DNA of 64,000 bases. Origin: Deltaproteobacteria bacterium (GTDB taxonomy: Bacteria > Myxococcota_A > Polyangia > JACPQR01). The number at the start of each line of letters is the position of its first letter. Position 1 is the first letter of the stretch. Of the stretch, positions 18,736 through 26,906 are shown one piece after another. The stretch is taken from positions 109,323-173,322 of the forward strand of contig JACPQR010000115.1 in assembly GCA_016190375.1 (NCBI GenBank), read 5' to 3'. The position numbers and the translations under genes are program-made. Under the pieces are notes generated by a model. It saw only the letters and a list, made by a program, of their open reading frames with translations. It ran no database searches and was not told the origin of the DNA.

Positions 18736-20900
18736 TGTCGCTCGGCGGAGTCGACACCAGACTCCTGGGTCCCGCGGCGCGGCTTGCCGCCGCGACCGTG
18801 GCTTCCGCCGGCCTGGTCGGTCTCGGCGAGGGTGCGCTCGCGGCGTCGGGCCGCCTCCTCGATCGCCTCGCAGCCGCGGGATGGGCGGCGGGCCTGTGCT
18901 CCGCGCTCGGCCTGTGCCTCGCCGTCGTGCTCTACGCCGGCGCCCGCGCGCTGGGCTCGCTGCGAGGCTGGGCGGCCGAGCTGCCCCCCGAGGACGCCTC
19001 CGGCGGACTGGTCGCCGCGGGCGTCGCCTCGTTCTTCTTCTTCGTGGCGCTCTTTCACGCGAGCCGCCACTTCTTCACCGCGTACCACAACGCCACGCTG
19101 GCGGCCTTCGCGCTGTGCGCCGTCATCCTCGTCCTGGCGGCGCTGGGGCTCGGGCTGGGCCTCGGCCTCTACTCGGTCTTCCGCAAGCTCGCCAGATCCT
19201 CGCGCCGTCCGCGCGCGCTCGGGCTCGGCGCCTTCCTGCTGAGCTGGCTCGTCCCCGGCGCCTACGGCGTAGCGCACGGGACGACGGGCGGCGCAGGCGG
19301 CATCCTGGGTTTCCTTGGCGTCCTCAAGAAGGACGAGCTCGACCTGCGACCGTTCGCGCTCCTGGGGCTCGTCCTCCTCCTGGTACCGCTCGCCGTGCGG
19401 CTGTCGCGCCGCTTTCCGCGCGTCATCGTCGCCTTGGCCTGCGCGGCGCTCGGGGCGGCGCCGGCGACGGTGCTCGGCTACGGGGCGAGGCCTCGGGCGG
19501 CCGACGCGATCGAGCGCAGAGCACCCCTGGCTCGAGCGCTGCTCGCGGCGGGTCGCCGTGCCCTCGACCTCGACGGCGACGGCTACGCGGGCCTGCTCGG
19601 GGGAGGCGACTGCAACGACCGCAGCGCCTCGATCTCTCCGGGTCGTGACGATCTGCCCGGCAACGGCGTCGACGAGGACTGCTCGGGCGCGGACCTGCCG
19701 CGCCGCCCGCGCCCGCTGCCCGCGTCGCCCCGCGCCCGAGCGGCCGCCCCGACCGCGCGGGACCTGTCCATCATCCTCATCACGGTCGACACGCTCAGGG
19801 CGGACCTCGGCTTCGCGGGCTACCCCAAGCCGATCTCGCCGCACATGGATCGGATGGCCGCCCGGAGCGTCGTCTACGAGCGCGCCTACGCGATCTCGTC
19901 GTACACGGGCAAGGCCTTGCCCCCGATGCTGATCGGGCGGTTCCCGTCGGAGTGCCACCGAGACCAGCAGCACTTCACTCGCTACTTCGAGCAGAACACG
20001 TTTCTCGCGGAAACACTCGAGGAAGCGGGCTTCCACACCGGCGCGGTCCTGCCGCACTGGTACTTCCGGAAGAGCAGCGGGATGGCACAGGGGTTCGACC
20101 GATGGGACCTCGAAGCGATGCCCCGCGGGGCAGGCCACATCGACGTCCAGAGCTCGAGCCCGGCCGTGACGGACCGCGCCCTCGCCATGCTCGCGGACCC
20201 GTCGTTCACGACCGGCCGCTTCCTCCTGTGGGTTCACTACCTCGATCCGCACCGAGAGTACCTGACGCACGAAGGCTTCGAGCCGTTCGGTTCGACGAGG
20301 CGCGACCAGTACGACGGGGAGGTGCGCTTCACGGATCACCACCTGGGTCGCCTCTTCGACGCCATCGCGGCGAGCGCGTGGGCGGACCGGGCCGCCATCG
20401 TCCTGACGAGCGACCACGGGGAAGCTTTCGGCGAGCACGACGCGTTCTTCCACGGCCGCGACCTGTGGGACGAGATGGTGCGTGTGCCCTTGATGATCCG
20501 CGTGCCCGGAGGCGCTGCCCGGCGAGTCGGGCGCCGCGTGTCGCTCGTGGACGTGGCGCCGACGATCTTCGACCTCGCCGGCGTGCCCCCGCCGGATGGA
20601 CTGTCCGGAGCTTCTCTGTTGCCGGAGGTCCTGGGCCAGTCCCTCCCGGAGCGGGACGTCTACGCCGAGCTCCCTGTCGGTCCGTACAACGACGAGCGGC
20701 GGGCGCTGATCCACGACGGCTGGAAGATCACCCACATCGCTTCAGGAAACCGCTATCTTCTCTTCCATCTCGACGACGACCCTCGCGAACTGCATGACCT
20801 CGGGACGAGCCGCCCCGCGGATCTCGCCCGCATGAAAGATCGCCTCGCGGCCTTCCGCGCCGGGCTCGACCGGGTGGAGCCGACCGGACCGGTCCAATGA
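18735..20900 (+). CDS. Membrane-anchored alkaline-phosphatase/sulfatase superfamily enzyme
   Basis: 721 residues. The N-terminal third has about six hydrophobic segments. A MopE-like metal-binding motif follows near residues 276-320 (LDLDGDGY, GGDCNDRSASISPG, NGVDEDCSG). The catalytic domain starts at about 345 with ITVDTLRAD and has LTSDHGEAFGEHD (about 556) and a matching His for metal binding. At the nucleophile position it reads SSYTGKALPP, so Thr near residue 390 is likely, not the Cys/Ser that becomes formylglycine in true sulfatases. It may be a phosphodiesterase or phospho-group transferase of the envelope rather than a sulfatase. Confidence 0.75.
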   Translation: MSLGGVDTRLLGPAARLAAATVASAGLVGLGEGALAASGRLLDRLAAAGWAAGLCSALGLCLAVVLYAGARALGSLRGWAAELPPEDASGGLVAAGVASFFFFVALFHASRHFFTAYHNATLAAFALCAVILVLAALGLGLGLGLYSVFRKLARSSRRPRALGLGAFLLSWLVPGAYGVAHGTTGGAGGILGFLGVLKKDELDLRPFALLGLVLLLVPLAVRLSRRFPRVIVALACAALGAAPATVLGYGARPRAADAIERRAPLARALLAAGRRALDLDGDGYAGLLGGGDCNDRSASISPGRDDLPGNGVDEDCSGADLPRRPRPLPASPRARAAAPTARDLSIILITVDTLRADLGFAGYPKPISPHMDRMAARSVVYERAYAISSYTGKALPPMLIGRFPSECHRDQQHFTRYFEQNTFLAETLEEAGFHTGAVLPHWYFRKSSGMAQGFDRWDLEAMPRGAGHIDVQSSSPAVTDRALAMLADPSFTTGRFLLWVHYLDPHREYLTHEGFEPFGSTRRDQYDGEVRFTDHHLGRLFDAIAASAWADRAAIVLTSDHGEAFGEHDAFFHGRDLWDEMVRVPLMIRVPGGAARRVGRRVSLVDVAPTIFDLAGVPPPDGLSGASLLPEVLGQSLPERDVYAELPVGPYNDERRALIHDGWKITHIASGNRYLLFHLDDDPRELHDLGTSRPADLARMKDRLAAFRAGLDRVEPTGPVQ

Positions 20901-20949
20901 CGAGTCCTGCAGGAATCTTGAGCCACCCCTCGAAACCGGGTACAGGCTC

Positions 20950-22221
20950 GTGTCCATGGAGGCGATTGCCTTGGCAGTGACGGTGACGCATCGCGAGAAG
21001 GACGAGCGGGCCGAGGAGGCGGCCAGGTCGGCTCCCGACGCAGCGGCGCTCGGCCGTCTGGTCTTCGAGGTCCTCGTCCGCCAGGCCGAGGGCAAGGTGT
21101 CGGCCAGCCCGGCAGGCTGGGTGGCGAGTCGCGCCCGGGAGCAGGGGATCTCGAAGGAGCAGGCCGACACGAAGTTCGGCAACATCCTGGCGATCCTCGA
21201 GCGGGGCGCCGAGACCGCCGGCGAGATCGACGTGGTCGGGGCGTTCTTCGCGCGGGGCCTGACCGCGTTCCTCGAGGCGGAGAATCAGAGCGCTCGCGCT
21301 CAGGCGTTCCGGCGAATCCTGAGCTCCCTCGACTGGCTGGTGGCGTACACGCCATACGACGTCTACGCGCACGTCCAGAAGCTCTGTCCGGAGGCGATCG
21401 CCAGGGTCGTCTGGGAAGGGCTGACCGCCGCGATCGAGGAGGAGGCGCGAGCGGGCGGCGCGCAGGGCCGGATTCACCGGCTCCTTCGCGCCGAGGTGCT
21501 CCTGTCGCATCCACTCGCGCCCGTCGCAGGCGAGATCCGCGCGCGCCTCGTCCGGGTGGCGGACCCGGCCGTCGTGGCGCTCGCTCGCGCGACCGGTCAG
21601 GAGGCGTCGATCCCGATGAACGACGCCGGCGCAGAGGCCGATCGGGTCACCGGAAGGGTCGGCCCCCGCCCGGTCGGGCGGATTCGCCGGATCCTCTCGC
21701 TCTGCACCGGGTACGCCCTCCTTCGCACGATCGCCTCCGCAGCGGGCCGCTACCTCCTGGGCTTCCGCAGGAGCATGGAGATCTCGCTCGCCCCCAAGGG
21801 GCTCTTGTGCCGCAAGCGGATCGAGCTTCTCGGCAAGACGATCCGCGAGAGCGAGGAGGTCGTCCCCTTCGCCGGCCTCGCCTCGGTCGAGCGCGAGTCT
21901 CGCTACCCCTACCTCTACCTCCTCGTCGGTGTGGGAGGCCTCGCGCTCGGGGCGATCTGGGGAGTACTCCGGATCTTCGACGGGATCCGCGGCGCCTACG
22001 CCCCGCTCGCGCTGATCGGCCTCGTGGCGATCGCCCTCGGCGTCGGTTTCGATCTGGGCCTGGCCACCTTCTGGCCGGCGCGTCGCGGTCGCGTTTCCCT
22101 CACGTTCCTGCGTGCTCCCAAGCGCTGGACCCGGCTCGTCGACGTCGACGCCGAGGCGGCGCGTCGGTTCGTGGCAGCGATGCACGAACGTCTGGGGCGC
22201 GGGCCTGGGTCTCCAGCGTGA
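20950..22221 (+). CDS. Hypothetical membrane protein
   Basis: 423 residues from GTG 20950 (ATG 20956 is an alternative). Not recognised. The first 230 residues are soluble and helical. Two hydrophobic segments lie near residues 315-340 and 348-378 (LVGVGGLALGAIWGVL and LALIGLVAIALGVGF). The stretch before them, SMEISLAPKGLLCRKRIELL, and the one after resemble a PH-like beta fold split by the membrane hairpin, as in bacterial PH-domain membrane proteins; this is inference. The stop overlaps the following lipoprotein start by 4 nt (GTGA). Confidence 0.6.
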   Translation: MSMEAIALAVTVTHREKDERAEEAARSAPDAAALGRLVFEVLVRQAEGKVSASPAGWVASRAREQGISKEQADTKFGNILAILERGAETAGEIDVVGAFFARGLTAFLEAENQSARAQAFRRILSSLDWLVAYTPYDVYAHVQKLCPEAIARVVWEGLTAAIEEEARAGGAQGRIHRLLRAEVLLSHPLAPVAGEIRARLVRVADPAVVALARATGQEASIPMNDAGAEADRVTGRVGPRPVGRIRRILSLCTGYALLRTIASAAGRYLLGFRRSMEISLAPKGLLCRKRIELLGKTIRESEEVVPFAGLASVERESRYPYLYLLVGVGGLALGAIWGVLRIFDGIRGAYAPLALIGLVAIALGVGFDLGLATFWPARRGRVSLTFLRAPKRWTRLVDVDAEAARRFVAAMHERLGRGPGSPA

Positions 22222-22607
22222 CCCGGCTCGTCGCTCCGCTCTTCCTCATCGCTGCATGCTCTTCGGATCCCGCACCGTCCGCGCTGGGTCGCGAGATCGT
22301 CGACTGCACGGCAGGCGACGAGGTCTGCGAGACCACCGCCGACACCGGGTGCTCGGTTCGCGTCGGAGCGCCGGCTGCCGATGGCGGTGTCGCGGGAGGC
22401 TGCGCGGACGCCGGGCCCCGCCGCGTCTGCACCAAGCACTGCGAAGCGGATCCGGAGTGCCCCGATGGATGGACGTGCCAGCTCCCGGCCGAATGTCCGG
22501 GCGAGACCCACGTGAGCTTCTGCGTGCCCTCGGGAGACGAGCTGGCCGCCCAGTCGGAGACCGGCTGCGCCGCGCTGGCCGATCCACGCGTCTGCGGGTT
22601 TTACTGA
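22218..22607 (+). CDS. Cys-rich lipoprotein
   Basis: 129 residues from GTG 22218, coupled to the preceding gene. The leader ends in LFLIAACSS, a good lipobox. The mature protein has about twelve cysteines in a pattern such as CTKHCEADPECPDGWTC and ends CGFY, typical of the disulfide-stabilised small lipoproteins common in myxobacteria. Function unknown. Its last codon and stop lie inside a 33-bp segment (22601-22633) that is repeated at 22769-22801 within the 3' end of the next gene. Confidence 0.65.
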   Translation: MTRLVAPLFLIAACSSDPAPSALGREIVDCTAGDEVCETTADTGCSVRVGAPAADGGVAGGCADAGPRRVCTKHCEADPECPDGWTCQLPAECPGETHVSFCVPSGDELAAQSETGCAALADPRVCGFY

Positions 22608-22801
22608 GCGCGCACCTCTTCGAGCCATTCGCCATCGAGCGCGGGTGGGCTGTCGCCCCCCCGCGGGCCCCCCCGCTTCGATGCTCGGTACGATCGCTCA
22701 CTACGGCCGAGTGAATCGGCCTTCGTTCGCTGCTGTCTTGGAGCGAAGCCAGGCCCCAGCCCGATCACTTACCGACCGCGCACCTCCTCGAGCCATTCGC
22801 C
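22601..22801. repeat. 33-bp direct repeat flanking a hairpin-element copy
   Basis: Positions 22601-22633 and 22769-22801 agree at 30 of 33 bases. The second copy is the native 3' end of the minus-strand lipoprotein gene; the first supplies the stop of the plus-strand lipoprotein. The 135 bp between them contain copy 2 of the dispersed hairpin (minus strand, core 22695-22730) and two C7 runs at 22656-22662 and 22668-22674. Confidence 0.7.
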
Positions 22802-23872
22802 GATCTCGGAGACGATCTGCTCGAGCTCGCGCTCGGTCAGCGTGGCGCCGAGGACGATGTCGCGGCCAGTCGAGTCGATCTCGAGCGCCTCGATGGGACG
22901 GGCGAACGGCGTGAGCGCGATCACCGGGTCATCGGCCATCGCGTCCGTCTGACGGCGCGCGTCTCTGGCCAGTCGGCGCACGGTCGCCTGCTCCGAGAAC
23001 CTCGCCATCGCGGTGAGCGCGAGGTCGGACCCCAGCGAGATGCCGGCGGCTACGAGCTCCGCGTCCGCGAGCGGTCTGAGCGCGGGAACGAGCCTCTCGC
23101 GAGCCTCCGCGCGTAGATCCGGCGGCGGCCGGACGACTATTCCCGCTCCACCGCGTCGCGCTTGCGCCGGCCCCTTGCCATCGCCCGCTCCTCGCCGAGC
23201 CCCGAGCGTGGTGAGGAGGTCCACCACGGCCCGGTCGCCTCGGATCGACGGCCCGTTCGACTCGGCCAGGCGCAGCATCTTTCGGACGAGCCGCCCGTAA
23301 CCAACCAGCACGGGCCCCGTCGGCACGAGAGCGATCACACCGCTTCCGCGCTCGCCGGAACGGACGACCTTTGCGCCGGACCAGCTCTCGACGACGAGCC
23401 TGCGCCCCTCCCGGTCCGCCCTTCGCCGGGCGCATCCGAGGACCCGGTCCGGGTCGAGCCGCCCCTCGAGCACGAGCGCGAACTCCGAGCGCGACATCCC
23501 GGAGGCCGTCATGGTAAGGGTCACGCGGTCGACGTTCCGAACGAGGTCGACCCCGCAGTGGACTTGCCACGGCCCGAGGGCATCGATGTCCTGCTCCGCC
23601 TCGAGAGGCTCCAAGATCCGACCCAGGAACCTGGAACGCCCCAGGGAGGCGAGGTCCGCCTGGCCGACGACGGCCGCGTCGAGCGGGACGAAGTCCAGGG
23701 CGCCGGGCGGCGGATTCTCGTCGCAGGCCGCGAGCCCGCACCCCACCAAGGTGGTCGCCAGCAACGGGAGCAAGGTCCAGCTCGGGCGGCCGTACCTGAT
23801 CGGCAGGCATCCATGCCCGCCGGCCCCGCCGGGGTCGGAAGCCTGCTTCGCCGGAGGGAGGGGGCGTGCCAC
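22769..23872 (-). CDS. Hypothetical lipoprotein
   Basis: Up to 367 residues. The start is unclear: GTG 23872 opens the frame but lacks a ribosome site and abuts the RNase H start, and later TTG codons near 23773 would give a shorter leader. The hydrophobic stretch PLLATTLVGCGLAACDE contains two lipobox-like cysteines. The body reads like a periplasmic alpha-beta protein (LDFVPLDAAVVGQADL, DRVTLTMTASGM, PIEALEIDSTGRDIVLG). Family not recognised. Its last codons are duplicated nearby at 22601-22633. Confidence 0.6.
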   Translation of the reverse strand: MARPLPPAKQASDPGGAGGHGCLPIRYGRPSWTLLPLLATTLVGCGLAACDENPPPGALDFVPLDAAVVGQADLASLGRSRFLGRILEPLEAEQDIDALGPWQVHCGVDLVRNVDRVTLTMTASGMSRSEFALVLEGRLDPDRVLGCARRRADREGRRLVVESWSGAKVVRSGERGSGVIALVPTGPVLVGYGRLVRKMLRLAESNGPSIRGDRAVVDLLTTLGARRGAGDGKGPAQARRGGAGIVVRPPPDLRAEARERLVPALRPLADAELVAAGISLGSDLALTAMARFSEQATVRRLARDARRQTDAMADDPVIALTPFARPIEALEIDSTGRDIVLGATLTERELEQIVSEIGEWLEEVRGR

Positions 23873-24601
23873 ATGGACGCTTCTACCAGACTCGTGAAGC
23901 CGGATGACCCAGGTTGGGTGCCCGCCCTCTTCAAGGGCAAGAAGGTGTTCGTGCTCTGCGACGCCTCGGGCGCCCCCATGCTGGATGGCGGCCGCGTCCC
24001 GATGAAGTACAGGGCGACCGACGAGCGCATCTACCTGGCGAGCCCGGCGAACGTGACGGATACCCATGGGCTGCCGCTGTCGCCGAGCGGGCGCCCGGTC
24101 CGCCCCGAGACGGCGCGCCGGACCGTGCCCGCAGCCGAGGCGCCGGGGTCCCGACGACCTGCCGCCCGGCCGGTCCGGCACCGCCCCTCGAACGGGGAGA
24201 TCCACGTCTTCACGGACGGTGCTTGCTCCGGCAACCCCGGCGCGGCGGCGATCGGCGTCGTCATCGACGACGGCACGCGAACGAGAGAGCACGGCGAGTA
24301 CCTGACGGATGAAGGCACCAACAACCTCGCCGAGCTCACCGCCATCCTGCGCGGTCTTCAGGCCGTCGGGGACCTCGACCGCCCGACCGTGCTCTTCACC
24401 GACAGCCAGTACGCGATAGGCGTCCTGTTGAAGGGATGGAAGGCCAAGGTCCACATCCCCCTCATCGCCCGCATCAAGAAGCTCATGCAGGAGTTCCGGA
24501 GCCTCGAGGTCCGCTACGTCCCCGGCCACGCCGGGATCGAAGGAAACGAGAGAGCCGACGAGCTGGCTCGCGCGGCAATCGCCCAGAGAGCCAGGGACTA
24601 G
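23873..24601 (+). CDS. rnhA: RNase HI family protein with N-terminal extension
   Basis: 242 residues from ATG 23873 with an upstream GGAGGG. The C-terminal 140 residues are a complete RNase HI: TDGACSGNPG, the Glu in NNLAELTAI, the Asp in LFTDSQYAIG and the last site in GHAGIEGNERADELA. It would cleave the RNA strand of RNA-DNA hybrids. The first 95 residues (KGKKVFVLCDASG, VPMKYRATDERIYLAS) form a separate small beta domain plus a basic linker, a layout I associate with deltaproteobacterial homologues. It converges on the next gene with overlapping stops. Confidence 0.88.
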   Translation: MDASTRLVKPDDPGWVPALFKGKKVFVLCDASGAPMLDGGRVPMKYRATDERIYLASPANVTDTHGLPLSPSGRPVRPETARRTVPAAEAPGSRRPAARPVRHRPSNGEIHVFTDGACSGNPGAAAIGVVIDDGTRTREHGEYLTDEGTNNLAELTAILRGLQAVGDLDRPTVLFTDSQYAIGVLLKGWKAKVHIPLIARIKKLMQEFRSLEVRYVPGHAGIEGNERADELARAAIAQRARD

Positions 24602-25137
24602 AGCTTCAAGCTCAGAGCCAGCCCCGCGCGCGCGGCGTGGGCCCACACCGGATCCTCGTGGCGGCTCTCGGCGAGCGAGTACGTGAAGACGGCGGAGGCG
24701 GAGAGCGGACCGACGAGCCGGACGCGGACGCCGCCGTCGAGGCTCGCCAGGAAGCCCTGGTCATCGAAGGTCCAGTCCTGGCCGCCGACCTCTCGCCAGT
24801 AGCGCCCGACGCCGAGGCCCGCGAACAGCGTCACGAGCCTGAGGTCGAGGAAGTACGTCGCGCTTCCCTGAAGCTCGGTGTGGCTGCTGTTGGCGTCGAG
24901 GTCGAACTTTCCCGCCACCGCGAGGCGGAGGTTGTCCGTCAGGTAGAAGCCGCCAGCCAGGCCCATGAGTAATGGCGGCTCCTCGTTCGAGAAGCGAGCC
25001 GTGTCGTTCAGCGTGAGCTGCGCCCCGGCCTGCAGCTCGAGCGCGACCCCGAGCGAGTCCCCGTCCTCGGCGGACACGCTCGGGGCCACGAAGAAGAGCG
25101 CCGAGAGCACGACCACAGGGACGATGAATCTGCACAT
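24598..25137 (-). CDS. Outer-membrane beta-barrel protein
   Basis: 179 residues with a signal peptide ending near SVSAED. The rest alternates hydrophobic and polar residues in about eight short strands (GVALELQAGAQLTL, LLMGLAGGFYL, LRLAVAGKFDL, ATYFLDLRLVTLFAGLGVG, AGLALSLKL) and ends in Leu. This fits a small eight-stranded barrel of the OmpW/OmpA-barrel size. Role unknown. Confidence 0.65.
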   Translation of the reverse strand: MCRFIVPVVVLSALFFVAPSVSAEDGDSLGVALELQAGAQLTLNDTARFSNEEPPLLMGLAGGFYLTDNLRLAVAGKFDLDANSSHTELQGSATYFLDLRLVTLFAGLGVGRYWREVGGQDWTFDDQGFLASLDGGVRVRLVGPLSASAVFTYSLAESRHEDPVWAHAARAGLALSLKL

Positions 25138-25260
25138 GTCACACTGTCACGCAGCAACCGTCGCGCCAGGCGGGAGCCGGCGAACCCTCGCGTTTTTCGG
25201 GGTCTGTGAACGGCAGGTCACGAGACTGCGAATTCCGGGCGGCACCGGAAGCCCAGGCGC

Positions 25261-26199
25261 TCACCACTCCCCGGTCGCCGCCGCTTCCGCCAGGGTCACG
25301 AACCGCGCGCCGTCCCGGCGGACCTGACCGATCGCCGCGCGCAGGGCTTCCGTCTTGCGCGCGAGACTGACACGCAGGTCGGGCTGAACACCGGCGATCG
25401 ACGCGAGCCCTGGGTCCGACGGGTCGCAGAGGTCGATCGCGTGCAGCTCGATGTTGACGAAGGGACGGTCCCTCATCCGGTGCCCGAGCCAGGCCGCGCC
25501 GCGCGGTCCCGCGAGCACGAGCGTCGTGCCGATGAAGGGTAGCCGGGCGCCCGTGGCGACTCCGATCGGTAGCTCGACGAGGCGCGCCGGGTCGCCCCCG
25601 CTCGTGCGTCTGGCGAACCACCGCCGACCGACCGCGTACGGATCGGGTGGGGCCACGAGCACGCGGGGGCTGCCGAGGATCGATCGACTGCGGCGGCCCG
25701 CGAGTCGGATGCGCGCCATCGCGAGGGCCTTGGCGCCGTGATATGCGGGGCAGGGGAAGACCGACGAGTCGTATCGCACGCCGGTCCGGGCGAGCACCTC
25801 GAAGAGGGCGTCGCTCACGACGTAGCCCGGGGCGCGAAAACCGATCGGCGCCCGGCCGACCGCCGCCTCGATGGCTCGCGCGGCTCCACCGACCTGCTGC
25901 TCGATCGCCTCGGGCTCCAGGAGGGTCAAGTCGTAGCGGTGATCGAGGGAGTGGTTCGCGATCTCGTGACCGGCCGCCGCCAGGAGGGCGACGCGTGCGC
26001 GCTGCGTCGGATCCTCCAGGTCACGCCCGACGACGAAGAAGGTGGCGCGAAGCCCGAGCTCCTCGAACAGCTCGGCGAAGCGCGAGAGCGAGGCCGCGAA
26101 GATCGGATCGGTGCCTGTCTCGGGGCCTGGTCCCAGGCCGTGGATCTCGTGATAGCAGCGCAGGCCGTCGAGATCGACCGAGACGCTGCCGAGGCTCAT
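25261..26199 (-). CDS. Polysaccharide deacetylase family protein
   Basis: 312 residues. NodB-type motifs are present: SVDLDGLR near the start (the Asp pair), ATFFVVGRD, GHEIANHSLDH (metal-binding histidines) and the RAPGY segment. The enzyme would remove acetyl groups from an N-acetylated sugar or peptidoglycan; no signal peptide is seen, so it may act on a lipid-linked precursor inside the cell. It is the last of three overlapping minus-strand genes, sharing 4 nt with the glycosyltransferase, which supports a role in surface-glycan or glycolipid synthesis. 25138-25260 upstream of the barrel gene holds nothing obvious. Confidence 0.85.
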   Translation of the reverse strand: MSLGSVSVDLDGLRCYHEIHGLGPGPETGTDPIFAASLSRFAELFEELGLRATFFVVGRDLEDPTQRARVALLAAAGHEIANHSLDHRYDLTLLEPEAIEQQVGGAARAIEAAVGRAPIGFRAPGYVVSDALFEVLARTGVRYDSSVFPCPAYHGAKALAMARIRLAGRRSRSILGSPRVLVAPPDPYAVGRRWFARRTSGGDPARLVELPIGVATGARLPFIGTTLVLAGPRGAAWLGHRMRDRPFVNIELHAIDLCDPSDPGLASIAGVQPDLRVSLARKTEALRAAIGQVRRDGARFVTLAEAAATGEW

Positions 26200-26906
26200 G
26201 ACCCGAGGCGAATCGAGGCGAAGAGCCTTCCGAGGCTCCCCAGCACGTGGGGCACGCGCTTGACGAGGTTGATCGAGGGCGGTCGCTTCTCGGCGATCCG
26301 GACGGGGACCTCGACGATCCGCACGCCGCCGCGCTCCGCGCGGATCACGAGCTCGCTCGCGAACACGTCGCGATCGGTGGTGCAGGCGTGCGTCACGTCG
26401 AGGAGCGCCGTGCGCCGAAAGGCCTTCAGCCCGTGCGTGTCGGTGCCGTGGAAGCCGAGGAGCACGCGAAGCACCGCGTTGTACACGAGGCTCGCGGAAT
26501 GGCGGAAGAGCGGCCGCCGGTCCTGTGCCCCGGACGCGAGCTTGGAGCCGATCACGAGGTCCGCGCGGCCCGAATCGAGGAGGTCCAGCGCGGTCCGGTG
26601 GAACGCGGCATCGCAGATGTCGATCTCGTCGCAGATGACGATCTCTCCTCGGGCCGAGAGGATCCCCTGCTTCAGCGCGCGCCCGTAGTTCGGCTCGGGC
26701 GTCGACTGCCAGCGCACCTCGGGGACGCGCGCGGCGAGCCCGGCGAGGATCTCGCGGGTCCCGTCGGTCGAGCCGTTCTCGGCGAGGATGATCTCGTACG
26801 AGCGGCCGATCTGGTCGAGCCCCTCGCGCAGGCCCGCGATCGACGACGAGAGGATGCCCTCCTCGTTGTAGATCGGGATCACGACCGACAGGCGGGGATC
26901 AGCCAC
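26196..26906 (-). CDS. Glycosyltransferase family 2
   Basis: 236 residues from GTG 26906. The GT-A fold is clear: RLSVVIPIYNEEGIL, ENGSTDGTREIL, the N-G-ALKQGI nucleotide-binding part and DEIDICD in place of the usual DxD. No C-terminal membrane helices are seen. It resembles dolichyl-phosphate mannose synthase-like or undecaprenyl-phosphate sugar transferases, so it may load a lipid carrier. It overlaps the genes on both sides (8 and 4 nt). Confidence 0.85.
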   Translation of the reverse strand: MADPRLSVVIPIYNEEGILSSSIAGLREGLDQIGRSYEIILAENGSTDGTREILAGLAARVPEVRWQSTPEPNYGRALKQGILSARGEIVICDEIDICDAAFHRTALDLLDSGRADLVIGSKLASGAQDRRPLFRHSASLVYNAVLRVLLGFHGTDTHGLKAFRRTALLDVTHACTTDRDVFASELVIRAERGGVRIVEVPVRIAEKRPPSINLVKRVPHVLGSLGRLFASIRLGS

